From the NCBI GenBank assembly GCA_963790775.1, contig CAWBPR010000011.1:558001-622000 (forward strand): a stretch of 64,000 nucleotides of DNA, read 5' to 3'. The notes beneath the pieces are model-generated. The model ran no database searches. It was not told the DNA's origin and saw nothing but the letters and a program-made list of their open reading frames with translations. Positions 8,215 to 17,299 of this stretch are shown piece by piece. The position numbers and the translations under genes are program-made. This DNA is from JASJBU01 sp963790775. Lineage in GTDB: Bacteria; Pseudomonadota; Gammaproteobacteria; Chromatiales; Chromatiaceae. Within the stretch, counting starts at the first letter, position 1. Each line of letters opens with the position of its first letter.

Positions 8215-10362
8215 ATGCGCCTGTTCAGGGCCGCTCTCCTTATTCTGTTATGCACAATATGGCCATCTTCGCTATGGGCGGAAGCGGACCCGGTGACCAT
8301 TGGCGTGTTGAGCCATCGTGGTGATTCTGTGACAAGCTACATGTGGGGGCCAACCGCAGACTACCTGGAGGAGGCGATACCACACCATCGGTTCAATATA
8401 ATTCCACTCGATTTTGACGAAGTCGTTCCTGCTGTCGCAGCCGGGAATATTGATTTTGTACTGGTCAATCCTGGTATTTATGTGAACCTGGAGGTGAAGT
8501 ACCGGGTCTCTCGCATTGCAACCCTGTACAACAGACGTGGCGATGTGCCTTATAACATCTTCGGTGGTGTTATCTTCACCCGCAAAAGTCACCCGGATAT
8601 CCATACTTTGTCAGATCTGCAGAATCGCTCCCTGATGGCGGTGGATGCAACATCTTTGGGTGGATTTCAGATGGCCTGGCGTGAAATGAAAGCCGTAGGG
8701 CTGGACCCTTACGAGGATCTCAGCCGGTTGGAATTCGGCGGTATCCACGATCGCGTCGTAACTGCTGTACGTGATGGTCTGGTTGATGCGGGTACGGTGC
8801 GCACGGATATTCTGGAACGCATGGCGTTGGCGGGTGAGATTGATCTGTCTGAGTTTCGGATTATAAATCCCCAATCTAATTCTGAGTTTCCATTCGCCCA
8901 CAGCACCAGGCTCTATCCCGAATGGCCCTTCAGCAAGGTTGCTCATACTCCCAATGAGCTGGCCGAGCAGCTCGCAGTGGCATTGTTGAAGATGCCGCAG
9001 GATCACCCGGCGGCGATTGCAGGCAAATATGCCGGTTGGAGTATTCCACTCGATTACCAATCGGTTCATGAATTGTTTCGAGAGCTTGTGCTGCCCCCTT
9101 ATGAGGATCTGGGGAAGTTCACTCTGTTCGATGCAATCAAACGTTATTGGTATTGGCTGGTGGGGGGGCTTCTGATTCTGCTATTCATGGTGTTCATGAC
9201 GCTCTGGGTGCTGAGACTCAATAGAGAGTTGAAGAAGGCGCAGAGACGACTGGAGCACCAGCATGAACTGATTCTCGATTCGGTAGCGGATGGTATTTAT
9301 GGGGTTGATCTACGGGGTAATTCAACCTTTTTCAATCGGGCAGCCGAGAAGTTGACGGGGTGGAGTGCGGCGGATGTGATCGGTAAAAACCAGCATCAAA
9401 TGCTACATCATACACATGCTGACGGGACGCCATACGACTTCATTGATTGTCCAGTCTATCAGACTTTTTGCGACAATCGTTCACGTTTCATATCAGAAGA
9501 TCTTTTCTGGCGAATGGATGGCAGCAATTTTCCAGTCGAATACAGCAGCACCCCCATTAAGGGCGAGGATGGTGAGACAATCGGCAGTGTGGTGGTGTTT
9601 CGGGATATCACAGAACAGAAACAGGCGGAAGAGGATGCTCGTCAACACCAGGTGGAACTCGCGCGGGTTGCACGCCTCAGCACACTCGGAGAAATGGCCT
9701 CAGGAATCGCCCATGAGCTGAACCAACCTCTCACCGCAATTTCAACGAATGCTCAGGCCAGTATCCGGCTGCTGGAGTCCAACAACCCCGATACCAATCT
9801 CTGTGTGGACGTCATGGACCGCATCGCCACGCAAGCCGATCGGGCCGGTGAGATTATTCGGCAGTTGCGACGTTTTGTGCGCAAAGAGCCTTTGGAGCGT
9901 TCGAATATTGATATCAACTCGTTGATCAGCGCTGTGGTGGTGCTGATCAGGCCGGAGTTGCGACGGGCAAATGTCAGGTTGAGTTTGAATCTCGATTCAA
10001 GACTGCCAGGCATAGCCGTACAGCCCATTCAGATTGAACAAGTGATTCTCAATCTGGCGAGAAACTCCATTGAAGCATTGAGCGAGATGCCTGTGAATGC
10101 GCGTCAACTGACGATTCAGACAAGCAGAGAAGGAATCGATGGTATCCGTTTGACGGTAAGAGACAGCGGTCCCGGTCTGCAGCCTGAGCTGATGGATCAT
10201 CTCTTCGATCCGTTTATCACCAGCAAACCGGATGGTATGGGATTGGGTCTCTCCATCAGCCATGGGATCATCGAGGCGCATGGTGGTAAACTCACTGCGA
10301 CCTGCTCCACGGGGGGTGGTGCGGAATTCTCTTTTTTCTTACCCTTGGATCCGGATTCCTAA
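8215..10362 (+). CDS. ttrS: TtrS-like sensor histidine kinase with PhnD-type periplasmic domain and PAS
   Basis: The 715-aa protein starts with a signal peptide (to about residue 22), followed by a PhnD/TtrS-type periplasmic binding domain (about 25-300; VTIGVLSHRGD near its start). A membrane helix follows (about 312-335), then a PAS domain (about 345-465), a HisKA domain with the phospho-acceptor box GIAHELNQPL, and a HATPase domain with DSGPGL and GMGLGLSI. This is the layout of TtrS, the tetrathionate sensor, with an extra PAS. It is 3 bp upstream of a FixJ/TtrR-type regulator. The downstream soxB and upstream octaheme gene support sensing of tetrathionate or a related sulfur oxyanion. 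The kinase call is sure; the ligand is inferred from context and family. Confidence 0.8.
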   Translation: MRLFRAALLILLCTIWPSSLWAEADPVTIGVLSHRGDSVTSYMWGPTADYLEEAIPHHRFNIIPLDFDEVVPAVAAGNIDFVLVNPGIYVNLEVKYRVSRIATLYNRRGDVPYNIFGGVIFTRKSHPDIHTLSDLQNRSLMAVDATSLGGFQMAWREMKAVGLDPYEDLSRLEFGGIHDRVVTAVRDGLVDAGTVRTDILERMALAGEIDLSEFRIINPQSNSEFPFAHSTRLYPEWPFSKVAHTPNELAEQLAVALLKMPQDHPAAIAGKYAGWSIPLDYQSVHELFRELVLPPYEDLGKFTLFDAIKRYWYWLVGGLLILLFMVFMTLWVLRLNRELKKAQRRLEHQHELILDSVADGIYGVDLRGNSTFFNRAAEKLTGWSAADVIGKNQHQMLHHTHADGTPYDFIDCPVYQTFCDNRSRFISEDLFWRMDGSNFPVEYSSTPIKGEDGETIGSVVVFRDITEQKQAEEDARQHQVELARVARLSTLGEMASGIAHELNQPLTAISTNAQASIRLLESNNPDTNLCVDVMDRIATQADRAGEIIRQLRRFVRKEPLERSNIDINSLISAVVVLIRPELRRANVRLSLNLDSRLPGIAVQPIQIEQVILNLARNSIEALSEMPVNARQLTIQTSREGIDGIRLTVRDSGPGLQPELMDHLFDPFITSKPDGMGLGLSISHGIIEAHGGKLTATCSTGGGAEFSFFLPLDPDS

Positions 10363-10365
10363 AAT

Positions 10366-10980
10366 ATGGATAAATCTACGCCCACTGTATTTGTCGTTGA
10401 TGATGACGAAGAGGTGCGAAAAGGACTTAAATTACTACTCGAGTCAGTCGGATTACCGGTTATCTGTTACGCATCAGCCGCGGATTATCTGGGTGGCTTC
10501 GATGCGAGACAACCGGGTTGCCTGGTGGTGGACATCCGTATGCCCGGTATGAGTGGTCTGGATATGCAGGAGAAACTGGCCGAGGAGCCCATCCATCCTC
10601 CGGTGATCGTGATTACCGGGCATGGTGATGTACCAATGGCGGTTCGGGCGGTCAAGGCTGGTGCGGTAGACTTCATCGAAAAGCCGTTTCGTGACCAGAT
10701 TCTGCTCGACAGCGTTCACCGGGCCATCGAGATGGATGCAAAACAGCGTGGAGAGGCGTCAAGGCTGTCTGACATTCGGGAGCGTCTGAATCTGTTGACG
10801 CCCAGAGAGCGTGAAGTGCTCAATTTGGTTGTGATTGGCCGCAGGAACAAGAACATTTCAGAAGATCTGGGTATCACGCTTTCCACAGTGGAGGCGCATC
10901 GTTCCAGAGTTATGGAGAAGATGGAGGCTGATTCACTGTCACAATTAATGCGTATGATGCTTACCCTGGAGCAGGATTGA
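10366..10980 (+). CDS. ttrR: TtrR/FixJ-type response regulator
   Basis: The 204-aa product has an N-terminal receiver domain (acidic pair VVDDDEE, phospho-acceptor Asp in VVDIRMPG, conserved Lys in EKPFRDQ) and a C-terminal LuxR-type helix-turn-helix (LTPREREVLNLVVIG, then STVEAHRSRVMEKM). It is the partner of the kinase 3 bp upstream and likely controls the cytochrome cluster and/or soxB. Its promoter targets cannot be read from the sequence. Confidence 0.83.
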   Translation: MDKSTPTVFVVDDDEEVRKGLKLLLESVGLPVICYASAADYLGGFDARQPGCLVVDIRMPGMSGLDMQEKLAEEPIHPPVIVITGHGDVPMAVRAVKAGAVDFIEKPFRDQILLDSVHRAIEMDAKQRGEASRLSDIRERLNLLTPREREVLNLVVIGRRNKNISEDLGITLSTVEAHRSRVMEKMEADSLSQLMRMMLTLEQD

Positions 10981-11236
10981 GGAAAACCGCTACACACCAT
11001 GGTGCATCTGTCAATTTCCTATAAGTAACAATTAGTTAGATAATACACGTTCGCTTTTGCCGGATCTAAGAATTGAGATTTCAAGTCTACTGAAAATATT
11101 CAATGACAATGTTTTCAGAGTACCGCATCACCAGACTGCACGGTGAGTCGCAAATAGCGTATTAAAAGAATTTACCTTGAGCTGCTGAGCTCTTCTTTCT
11201 GTAACCCTGGTCCAGAATCTTGGAGGATGAGAAAAC

Positions 11237-13015
11237 ATGACGATTTCCAGACGCGAATTTCTTCGGTTAATGGGATTAGCCGGTGCAGCAGGCATGATGC
11301 CCGCTTCGGTTTTCGCTGCCGCCCGCCAACCCAGCGATCTCTATGAGATTCCCAAGTTTGGTAATGTTTCTCTGCTGCATATCACCGATAGTCATGCCCA
11401 GTTGAACCCGGTCTATTTTCGTGAACCCAACGTCAATCTGGGCTTGGGATACGCACTCAACAAAGCCCCGCATCTGGTCGGCACAAAACTGCTGAGCCAT
11501 TTCGGCATAACGCCAGGCAGCATCGAAGCCCATGCCTTCAGCTATCTGGATTTTGATGCGGCCGCCGGCAAATATGGCAAGGTGGGAGGGTTCGCTCATC
11601 TGCAGACGCTGGTCAAGCGCCTGCGGGCCGAGCGTGGTCAAGGCAACAGCCTGCTGCTGGACGGTGGTGACACCTGGCAGGGTTCAGGCACTGCATACTG
11701 GACCCGCGGTAAGGACATGGTTGGCGCCTGTAACCAACTTGGTGTGGATGTCATGACAGGCCACTGGGAGTTCACCTACCTGGATCAAGAGGTGCTCTCC
11801 AATATCGCTGATTTCAAAGGCGACTTTGTGGCCCAGAACGTGAGCGTCAAGGATGATGCGATGTTTGATTACCGTTTTGCCGACTTCGAAGGCTTTGACG
11901 AAGACGCGGGCACGGCGTTCAAGCCCTATGTGATAAAAAATGTCGGTGGCGCACGCGTTGCCGTCATCGGTCAGGCCTTTCCCTACACGCCGATCGCCAA
12001 TCCTCAGCGTTTCATGCCTGACTGGACTTTCGGCATTCAGGACGACCACATGCAGGCCACGGTGGATGCGGTGCGGGAAAACGAAAAGCCTGATGTGGTA
12101 GTGGTGATCTCCCACAATGGCATGGACGTTGACCTCAAGATGGCTTCCCGGGTCACTGGCATAGACGCAATCTTTGGCGGCCACACCCACGATGGCATGC
12201 CGGCGCCCACGGTGGTCAAGAATGCAGGTGGCAAGACCCTGGTGACCAATGCCGGCTCGAACGGCAAGTTCCTCGGCGTTATGGATCTGGATGTAAAAGA
12301 TGGCAAGGTGCGGGATTTCCGCTATCGCCTGGTGCCTATCTTCTCCAACCTCCTGCCGGCCGACAAAGAGATGCAGGCCTATATCGACGGTGTGCGCGCG
12401 CCCTATAAAGACAAGCTGGAAGAGGAACTGGCGGTGGCGGAAGAGACCCTCTTTCGGCGCGGCAATTTCAACGGCACCTTTGACCAGGTGATCTGTGATG
12501 CCCTGAACAAGGTCAACGATGCACAGATCTCCCTCTCACCTGGATTCCGCTGGGGCACCACGGTGCTGCCGGGACAGAAGATCACCATGGACCATGTGAT
12601 GGATCAGACCTGCATCACCTATCCCGAGACCTATCGTCGGGAGATGAGCGGTGCGGATATCAAGGCGATTCTGGAGGATGTTTGCGACAACCTTTTCAAC
12701 AAGGATCCCTACTATCAGCAGGGCGGTGACATGGTGCGCGTGGGTGGTCTGGATTATGTCTGTGAGCCAGGCCAGGGGTTTGGCAAGCGCATCTCCAGCA
12801 TGGCCCTGGACGACGGCACTGCAATCGATGCCGGCAAGAAATATATGGTCTCCGGCTGGGCTACGGTGGGTTCCAAATCTCCCGGTCGTCCGATCTGGGA
12901 TGTGGTGGCTGATTACCTGCGTGATCAGAAAACCGTGAAGATCAAAAAGCTCAACACGCCTAAACTGGTTGGTGTGAAAGATAACCCCGGTGTTGCTGAG
13001 TACCCCTCGGTCTGA
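11237..13015 (+). CDS. soxB: Thiosulfohydrolase SoxB
   Basis: SoxB hydrolyses the sulfate group from the SoxYZ-bound thiosulfate intermediate in the periplasm. The 592-aa product has a twin-arginine leader (SRREFLRLMG) and a metallophosphoesterase/5'-nucleotidase domain with the di-manganese motifs LLHITDSHAQ, LLDGGDTWQGSG, GHWEFTY and ISHNG...GGHTHD, then a 5'-nucleotidase C-terminal domain. GGAGGATGAG precedes the ATG. It stands alone: no soxXYZA or soxCD gene is adjacent, a common arrangement in sulfur-oxidising gammaproteobacteria that split their sox genes. It follows the TtrSR-like pair by 256 bp, and the gap probably holds its own promoter. Confidence 0.93.
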   Translation: MTISRREFLRLMGLAGAAGMMPASVFAAARQPSDLYEIPKFGNVSLLHITDSHAQLNPVYFREPNVNLGLGYALNKAPHLVGTKLLSHFGITPGSIEAHAFSYLDFDAAAGKYGKVGGFAHLQTLVKRLRAERGQGNSLLLDGGDTWQGSGTAYWTRGKDMVGACNQLGVDVMTGHWEFTYLDQEVLSNIADFKGDFVAQNVSVKDDAMFDYRFADFEGFDEDAGTAFKPYVIKNVGGARVAVIGQAFPYTPIANPQRFMPDWTFGIQDDHMQATVDAVRENEKPDVVVVISHNGMDVDLKMASRVTGIDAIFGGHTHDGMPAPTVVKNAGGKTLVTNAGSNGKFLGVMDLDVKDGKVRDFRYRLVPIFSNLLPADKEMQAYIDGVRAPYKDKLEEELAVAEETLFRRGNFNGTFDQVICDALNKVNDAQISLSPGFRWGTTVLPGQKITMDHVMDQTCITYPETYRREMSGADIKAILEDVCDNLFNKDPYYQQGGDMVRVGGLDYVCEPGQGFGKRISSMALDDGTAIDAGKKYMVSGWATVGSKSPGRPIWDVVADYLRDQKTVKIKKLNTPKLVGVKDNPGVAEYPSV

Positions 13016-13044
13016 GACTGATTAGGGCTCGCTTCAGGCATAAG

Positions 13045-13072
13045 AAAAAGCGCTCGAAAGGGCGCTTTTTTT
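13045..13072 (+). terminator. Intrinsic terminator after soxB, probably bidirectional
   Basis: AAAAAGCGC (13045-13053) pairs with GCGCTTTTT (13062-13070) across an 8-base loop and is followed by further T. The A-run on the left arm makes a T-run on the minus strand, so it can also serve the convergent FliK-like/FlhB-like operon. Confidence 0.85.
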
Positions 13073-13101
13073 ATACCTCGTGGATACGCGCTGACCTGTA
13101 G

Positions 13102-13401
13102 TCAATCTTCGCTGTCTGATGCGAAACCAGGGGGGCGCTTACCTGATAAAAGATAGGCAAAAGCTATGACTTCCGCGACGGCGCGATAGAGCGCTTCCGG
13201 AATCTCATCACCCAGCGGCACCTGGGAAAGCAGTGCTGCCAGTTCAGGATCTTCATGCAGGGGCACGTCATGTTCGTTGGCGAGCTCGAGAATCCGGTCT
13301 GCCAGTTCACTGCGCCCCTTGGCGGTGATTCTGGGGGCGTTTTCACCATCATACTGCAGTGCTATGGCAAGGTCGGGTTTGTTGGCGTCGTAATCGCTCA
13401 T
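13102..13401 (-). CDS. FlhB-like C-terminal domain protein (FhlB/YlqH type)
   Basis: The 99-aa product matches only the cytoplasmic C-terminal region of FlhB/YscU export proteins: a DLAIALQYDG strand, the ITAKGRSELADRI segment, and the EIPEALYRAVAEVIAFAY helix. The NPTH autocleavage motif of full FlhB is absent, as is the membrane domain. Its start overlaps the stop of the FliK-like gene by 4 bp (ATGA), so the two are translationally coupled. Such short FlhB homologues usually sit beside a FliK-like gene; they may modulate export-substrate switching. No other flagellar gene is in the window. Confidence 0.8.
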   Translation of the reverse strand: MSDYDANKPDLAIALQYDGENAPRITAKGRSELADRILELANEHDVPLHEDPELAALLSQVPLGDEIPEALYRAVAEVIAFAYLLSGKRPPGFASDSED

Positions 13402-14522
13402 GCCTTTTCACTCAGCAGGGAGAGATCCCTCGGCATCGGTTTCCGCTCCTCGATGACGCCCTGATAGGTTTCCAGTTTTTTTACTTCCAGGCCTGCTGTC
13501 TCATAGGCCTGGCGAAGTATCGACAGATGCGCTTTTACCAGATCCGTGGTGTTGTTTTGTTCAGCCCAAATAACAGTGGAGACGGTTTCCCCCTGAAGGG
13601 TCAGTTGGATGCGCATCGGGCCCAGCGCCGGCAGATTCATCTGCAGCGTCAGGCTCCAGCTGCTTGCCTCAGCATCCGATCGCGCGGCCTGGTCTTTTTT
13701 GATGAGTATCTGTAAAAGATCGACTTTATTCCCATGCAGCATGGGTAGCTCGAACTGCCAGCTCTGGCGGGCGGCTTCCTCCTGGGGCAATGATGCGAGC
13801 TGATTGGTCTGGATACGGGCCAGCGCGGCATCAAATTGTTTAACAAGGTCATTGAGAAGCTTCAGCGTGGCATTCGAGGCTAAGGCTTCAGCATCCTGCG
13901 GTCTGGCAGGTTGGGCGCCGTTTTGCGGAGCTGCTGACTGCTGGTAGACGGGGGCCTGCAACAGGCGGATGAGTCTCAATAGATTGAGTTTCAGGTCTCC
14001 ACTGTGGTTCGAATTACTGATAAGCCGGGCTTCTGTAAAAAGCCCGCTGTTGAGCAACGCCTCCTTGAATTGCGACCTGAATTCGGGATTCTCTATCGTG
14101 GGTAAGCGAGCCAGCAGGGATTGAAATGCCTGCTTGACCCCGGCAGGGAGGACCTTGTTCCCGGTGCCGGCAGTTAACTGGACCAGCTTTTCCAGCAGAG
14201 GCGGTATCGGCTGCTGACGAGGCAGGATGGACTTCAACGCCTTTGCCTGTAACTGCTGCAGGGTAGGGCGTGTCAACAGGCTCAGCTCGGGGCGCTCGCC
14301 AGTCTTGTCGACCTGCAGGATCAGAGTCTGTCCCGGTTTTACCGAGATCTGGGTCTCTGCAATGAGGCGGGCGACGCCAATCTGCAGCTTGACGCTGCCA
14401 TGCTGATTCTCACTCAAGGCGGTGCCCTGCAGTATCTGCCCTGGCTTGAGGTTCTGCAGCAACTGCTCCTTCGGCATGGCTGCGGGCAGGGGGAGAAAAA
14501 ATTTTGCACTGGGGATTCGCAT
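13398..14522 (-). CDS. FliK-like flagellar hook-length control family protein
   Basis: The 374-aa product is Gln/Leu-rich with a low-complexity N-terminal two thirds and a C-terminal FliK-type domain (about residues 270-355) containing LQMNLPALGPMRIQLTLQGE, the beta-rich core of the family. FliK measures hook length and triggers the export switch through FlhB; here the neighbouring gene is itself FlhB-like and overlaps by 4 bp. Away from the main flagellar genes this pair may be a paralogue of unknown duty. Confidence 0.75.
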   Translation of the reverse strand: MRIPSAKFFLPLPAAMPKEQLLQNLKPGQILQGTALSENQHGSVKLQIGVARLIAETQISVKPGQTLILQVDKTGERPELSLLTRPTLQQLQAKALKSILPRQQPIPPLLEKLVQLTAGTGNKVLPAGVKQAFQSLLARLPTIENPEFRSQFKEALLNSGLFTEARLISNSNHSGDLKLNLLRLIRLLQAPVYQQSAAPQNGAQPARPQDAEALASNATLKLLNDLVKQFDAALARIQTNQLASLPQEEAARQSWQFELPMLHGNKVDLLQILIKKDQAARSDAEASSWSLTLQMNLPALGPMRIQLTLQGETVSTVIWAEQNNTTDLVKAHLSILRQAYETAGLEVKKLETYQGVIEERKPMPRDLSLLSEKA

Positions 14523-14638
14523 GGATTGGCTGCTCTATCGGCTTCACTCAAGTATAAGTCAGAAGCATGGTTGTTCAATTCCTGAGGCCATGTGCCGATA
14601 GCCTGGTGTACCCCGCCATAAATCCTGTAAACACCAAG

Positions 14639-15421
14639 ATGCCTGATCAAACCGCGGAAAAAAAGACTATCTGGTTCCTTCGTGTAGAAGGTGCCGAGCT
14701 TGGGCCATTCCCCAGCGCCAAGGTGAGAAATTTACTGGTGAATGGCGAGCTGAGTCTGAATGCAGAGATCAGCAGGGACCGCCGTAGCTGGAAAAAAATC
14801 CACACAGTAGCAGAAGTCGTGCCGGTGAGTATGCGCGCCCAAATGGGTGATCGCTCAGCTCAGACCCTGGTTCATGCCCGGCACGTCGCAGAGCAACAGG
14901 CGCGCAGCGAAAAAAGTCACAGCTTTCCCTTGGCTGCAACGCTTACCGTTTCGCTGCTGATCGCCGGAATCATCGGCGTATCGATCTGGAGAGGGTTACC
15001 TGAAGAACATGATACACCGGATTGCAAAGCTCAGGCTGCGCCTAATGTGAATTGGAGAAATTGTATTTTGATCGGCGTCGATGCCGGCGCCGCCAGTCTG
15101 GCAGGGGCCAATCTCAATAGCGCTATTCTGCGGCAGGCGAAGTTGACAGCCACGGACCTGACAGACGCAAATCTTCAATACGCCGATTTGAGCGGGGCCG
15201 ACCTGAGTTATGCGCAGCTTAACCGGGCCGTGTTTTTAGGGGCAAATCTTCAGGGTGCTGATCTCACTGAGGCCGATCTGACAGCTGCCGACCTGCGATT
15301 TGCCGATCTCTCTGGCAGCAGGTTGGAGCGCGCAACCTTGCATGACGCCAGCCTTGGTGAAGCGATCTGGATCGACGGGAAGCCATGCGGCAGCGGATCC
15401 GTAGGAAAATGTAACCGGTGA
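14639..15421 (+). CDS. GYF-domain and pentapeptide-repeat membrane protein
   Basis: The ATG at 14639 is chosen because the GYF_2-like domain begins just after it (IWFLRVEGAELGPFPSAKV, about residues 11-65); the in-frame start at 14567 adds unrelated sequence. A single membrane helix spans about residues 100-121. From about 150 onward the sequence is a pentapeptide-repeat array (A-N/D-L-X-X: ANLNS, ADLSG, ADLSY, ANLQG, ADLTE), predicted to form a right-handed beta helix outside the cytoplasm. The domain order is cytoplasmic GYF, membrane helix, repeat prism. Function is unknown. It ends 4 bp from the convergent amrA. Confidence 0.8.
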   Translation: MPDQTAEKKTIWFLRVEGAELGPFPSAKVRNLLVNGELSLNAEISRDRRSWKKIHTVAEVVPVSMRAQMGDRSAQTLVHARHVAEQQARSEKSHSFPLAATLTVSLLIAGIIGVSIWRGLPEEHDTPDCKAQAAPNVNWRNCILIGVDAGAASLAGANLNSAILRQAKLTATDLTDANLQYADLSGADLSYAQLNRAVFLGANLQGADLTEADLTAADLRFADLSGSRLERATLHDASLGEAIWIDGKPCGSGSVGKCNR

Positions 15422-15425
15422 GTCA

Positions 15426-16004
15426 TCAATCCGGGAAGGATTCAGTTTCATAACGATAAATCTTCAGTGTCTCTGACCAGTGGTTCTCAGGCAGCCCTGC
15501 CTTATTCTTCAGGTGGCGCAGGAAATCTTGCGCTTTCGGCAGAGATTCCCATACAGAAGGTAGAAAAGTGCCTTTCGAAAAGCCGTCCACCAGGATCAAT
15601 CCATCGATCCTGGGACGGATCTGTTGTAACAGATCTGCTTCAGAAACAAAGTTGATTGGTTCGGCGGGGGTGAGTACTGAGATATGTATCTCCAGGTCAG
15701 CGAATTCTCCCGGGGTGAGCGGCGGAAAACGGGGATCCCGGAACGCGGCGGAGAAGGCATTTTCCGCAACATCCTCTACCAGTGGCATGCAGGCTTCCAG
15801 GTGACCGATACAGCCACGCAGCATGCCGGATCGATTCAGCGTGACGAAACTGGCGCGTTCAACCTGCAGTTCCGGGATGAAAGTTTGCACATCAACCTTC
15901 AGGGGCGTTCCCTGGTTGAGTTCATGCAGAATGGAGTCCCGGGCAATATTGACGAGTGTCTTGCGCGCATCGTCAGAGAGTCTCTCGGTAGGATCGGCAT
16001 GCAT
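15426..16004 (-). CDS. amrA: AmmeMemoRadiSam system protein A (AMMECR1 domain)
   Basis: The 192-aa product covers one AMMECR1 domain, with the family hallmark LRGCIGHLEA (about residues 83-92), FRDPRFPPLT and the C-terminal region that completes the fold. Its partners in the three-gene system of unknown biochemical role are the Memo-like AmrB and the radical SAM AmrS; both are in this window but 14-16 kb away (31721 and 30612). It is divergent from rdgC and convergent with the pentapeptide protein. Confidence 0.9.
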   Translation of the reverse strand: MHADPTERLSDDARKTLVNIARDSILHELNQGTPLKVDVQTFIPELQVERASFVTLNRSGMLRGCIGHLEACMPLVEDVAENAFSAAFRDPRFPPLTPGEFADLEIHISVLTPAEPINFVSEADLLQQIRPRIDGLILVDGFSKGTFLPSVWESLPKAQDFLRHLKNKAGLPENHWSETLKIYRYETESFPD

Positions 16005-16132
16005 GGAAATATCCCAAAAATTGATCTGATTTGCTGTTAACCATGAATCGTTACTCAGAAAATATCAAGTCTGGATTAGCTGCATGGTTTTCGCCATAAT
16101 CCCGCCTCTTTGCTCTTTCTACGGACTCAATC

Positions 16133-17071
16133 ATGTGGTTTAAGAATCTCCGTCTCTATCATCTCCTCAAACCGTTCAGTCTGTCGGAGGATGAGCTGAA
16201 TGAGCAGTTACTGACCAAGGCATTTCAGCCGTGTGGCAGCCACGATCCCTCGTCTATGGGCTGGGTGTCCCCGTTGGGAAGGGGTTCTGAAAAACTCGCC
16301 CACGAGGTGGGGGGCTGTCTGATGATTTGCGCCCGACAGGAGGACAAGCTGTTGCCTGCGTCGGTGATCACAGAGACCCTGGAAGAGAGAGTGGATGCTG
16401 TTGAGTCGCAAGAGGGGAGGAAAATTGCGCGCAACGAAAGATCCGAAATGCGCGATGAAATTATCCACACCCTGATGCCAAAGGCCTTTGTTCGCTCTTC
16501 CAGAATCTTTGCCATGATAGACAAGCAAAATAGATGGATTCTGGTGGATGCCTCCAGTAGTTCAAAGGCTGAGTCGATCATCTCCTTGCTGCGGGAGTCA
16601 TTGGGAAGTCTGCCGGCGCGCCCATTTGAGGTGGTGGTTTCGCCGGCTTCCGTGCTGACTGAATGGCTGCGACAGCCGGGCAAACACAAGGATTTTGTGC
16701 TGATGGACAGCTGTGAATTGCGCGACACTGATGATGAGGGAGGCACGATCCGTTGTAAAGGTCAGGACCTGGCCGCTGAGGAGATACAGGCCCATCTCAC
16801 GGCGGGAAAGCAGGTCGTAAAGCTTGCGCTGCAGTGGGATGAACGAATCTCCTGCATGATCGAATCGGATTTGGCCCTCAAACGCATCAAGTTTCTGGAT
16901 GTCATTCAAGAGGAGGCCGCCGATGTGCAGACAGAGGATGAAGCTGCGCAATATGATGTTGCGTTCAGCCTGATGAGCCTGGAATTCCGGCGTTTGATTC
17001 CGCGAGTGCTTGACCTGTTTGGCGGGCTGAGTACCTCACAAGAGCCAGGGCAACTTAAAAAAAGGCTCTAA
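16133..17071 (+). CDS. rdgC: Recombination-associated protein RdgC
   Basis: RdgC is a ring-shaped DNA-binding protein that limits RecA loading and helps processing of stalled forks. The 312-aa product is the usual length (about 300) and begins with the family's MWFKNLRLYHL. Characteristic segments include GWVSPLGRG and LCARQ-like MICARQEDKLLP, with the central VEEREGR-like region at about 80-110. Start and frame are clear. Confidence 0.92.
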   Translation: MWFKNLRLYHLLKPFSLSEDELNEQLLTKAFQPCGSHDPSSMGWVSPLGRGSEKLAHEVGGCLMICARQEDKLLPASVITETLEERVDAVESQEGRKIARNERSEMRDEIIHTLMPKAFVRSSRIFAMIDKQNRWILVDASSSSKAESIISLLRESLGSLPARPFEVVVSPASVLTEWLRQPGKHKDFVLMDSCELRDTDDEGGTIRCKGQDLAAEEIQAHLTAGKQVVKLALQWDERISCMIESDLALKRIKFLDVIQEEAADVQTEDEAAQYDVAFSLMSLEFRRLIPRVLDLFGGLSTSQEPGQLKKRL

Positions 17072-17248
17072 GTTAAAGTCTTGGTTGATAGTTATTTGTT
17101 CTATAAAACAATGAGATAAATCTATTATCTAATAACTGAGGCGATGTCATGGTTAATTGACGTAGATCAATGAACAGCCGGTGGAGTCTCGATATTCTAC
17201 TCCTCAACGCACACGGTTGGTCGTTTCCGTGATTTGCGCTGGTCTAGA

Positions 17249-17299
17249 GCGAGGAATGCATGCCCAATTGCCTCCAGGGTGTCATTCCTCGCTTTTTTT
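17249..17299 (+). terminator. Rho-independent terminator between rdgC and the UDP-sugar operon
   Basis: GCGAGGAATG (17249-17258) pairs with CATTCCTCGC (17283-17292), 10 bp perfect, followed by seven T (17293-17299). The 24-base loop is long. It is oriented for rightward transcripts but lies 178 bp beyond the rdgC stop, so it may end either the rdgC mRNA or a short RNA made from the intervening region. Confidence 0.75.
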
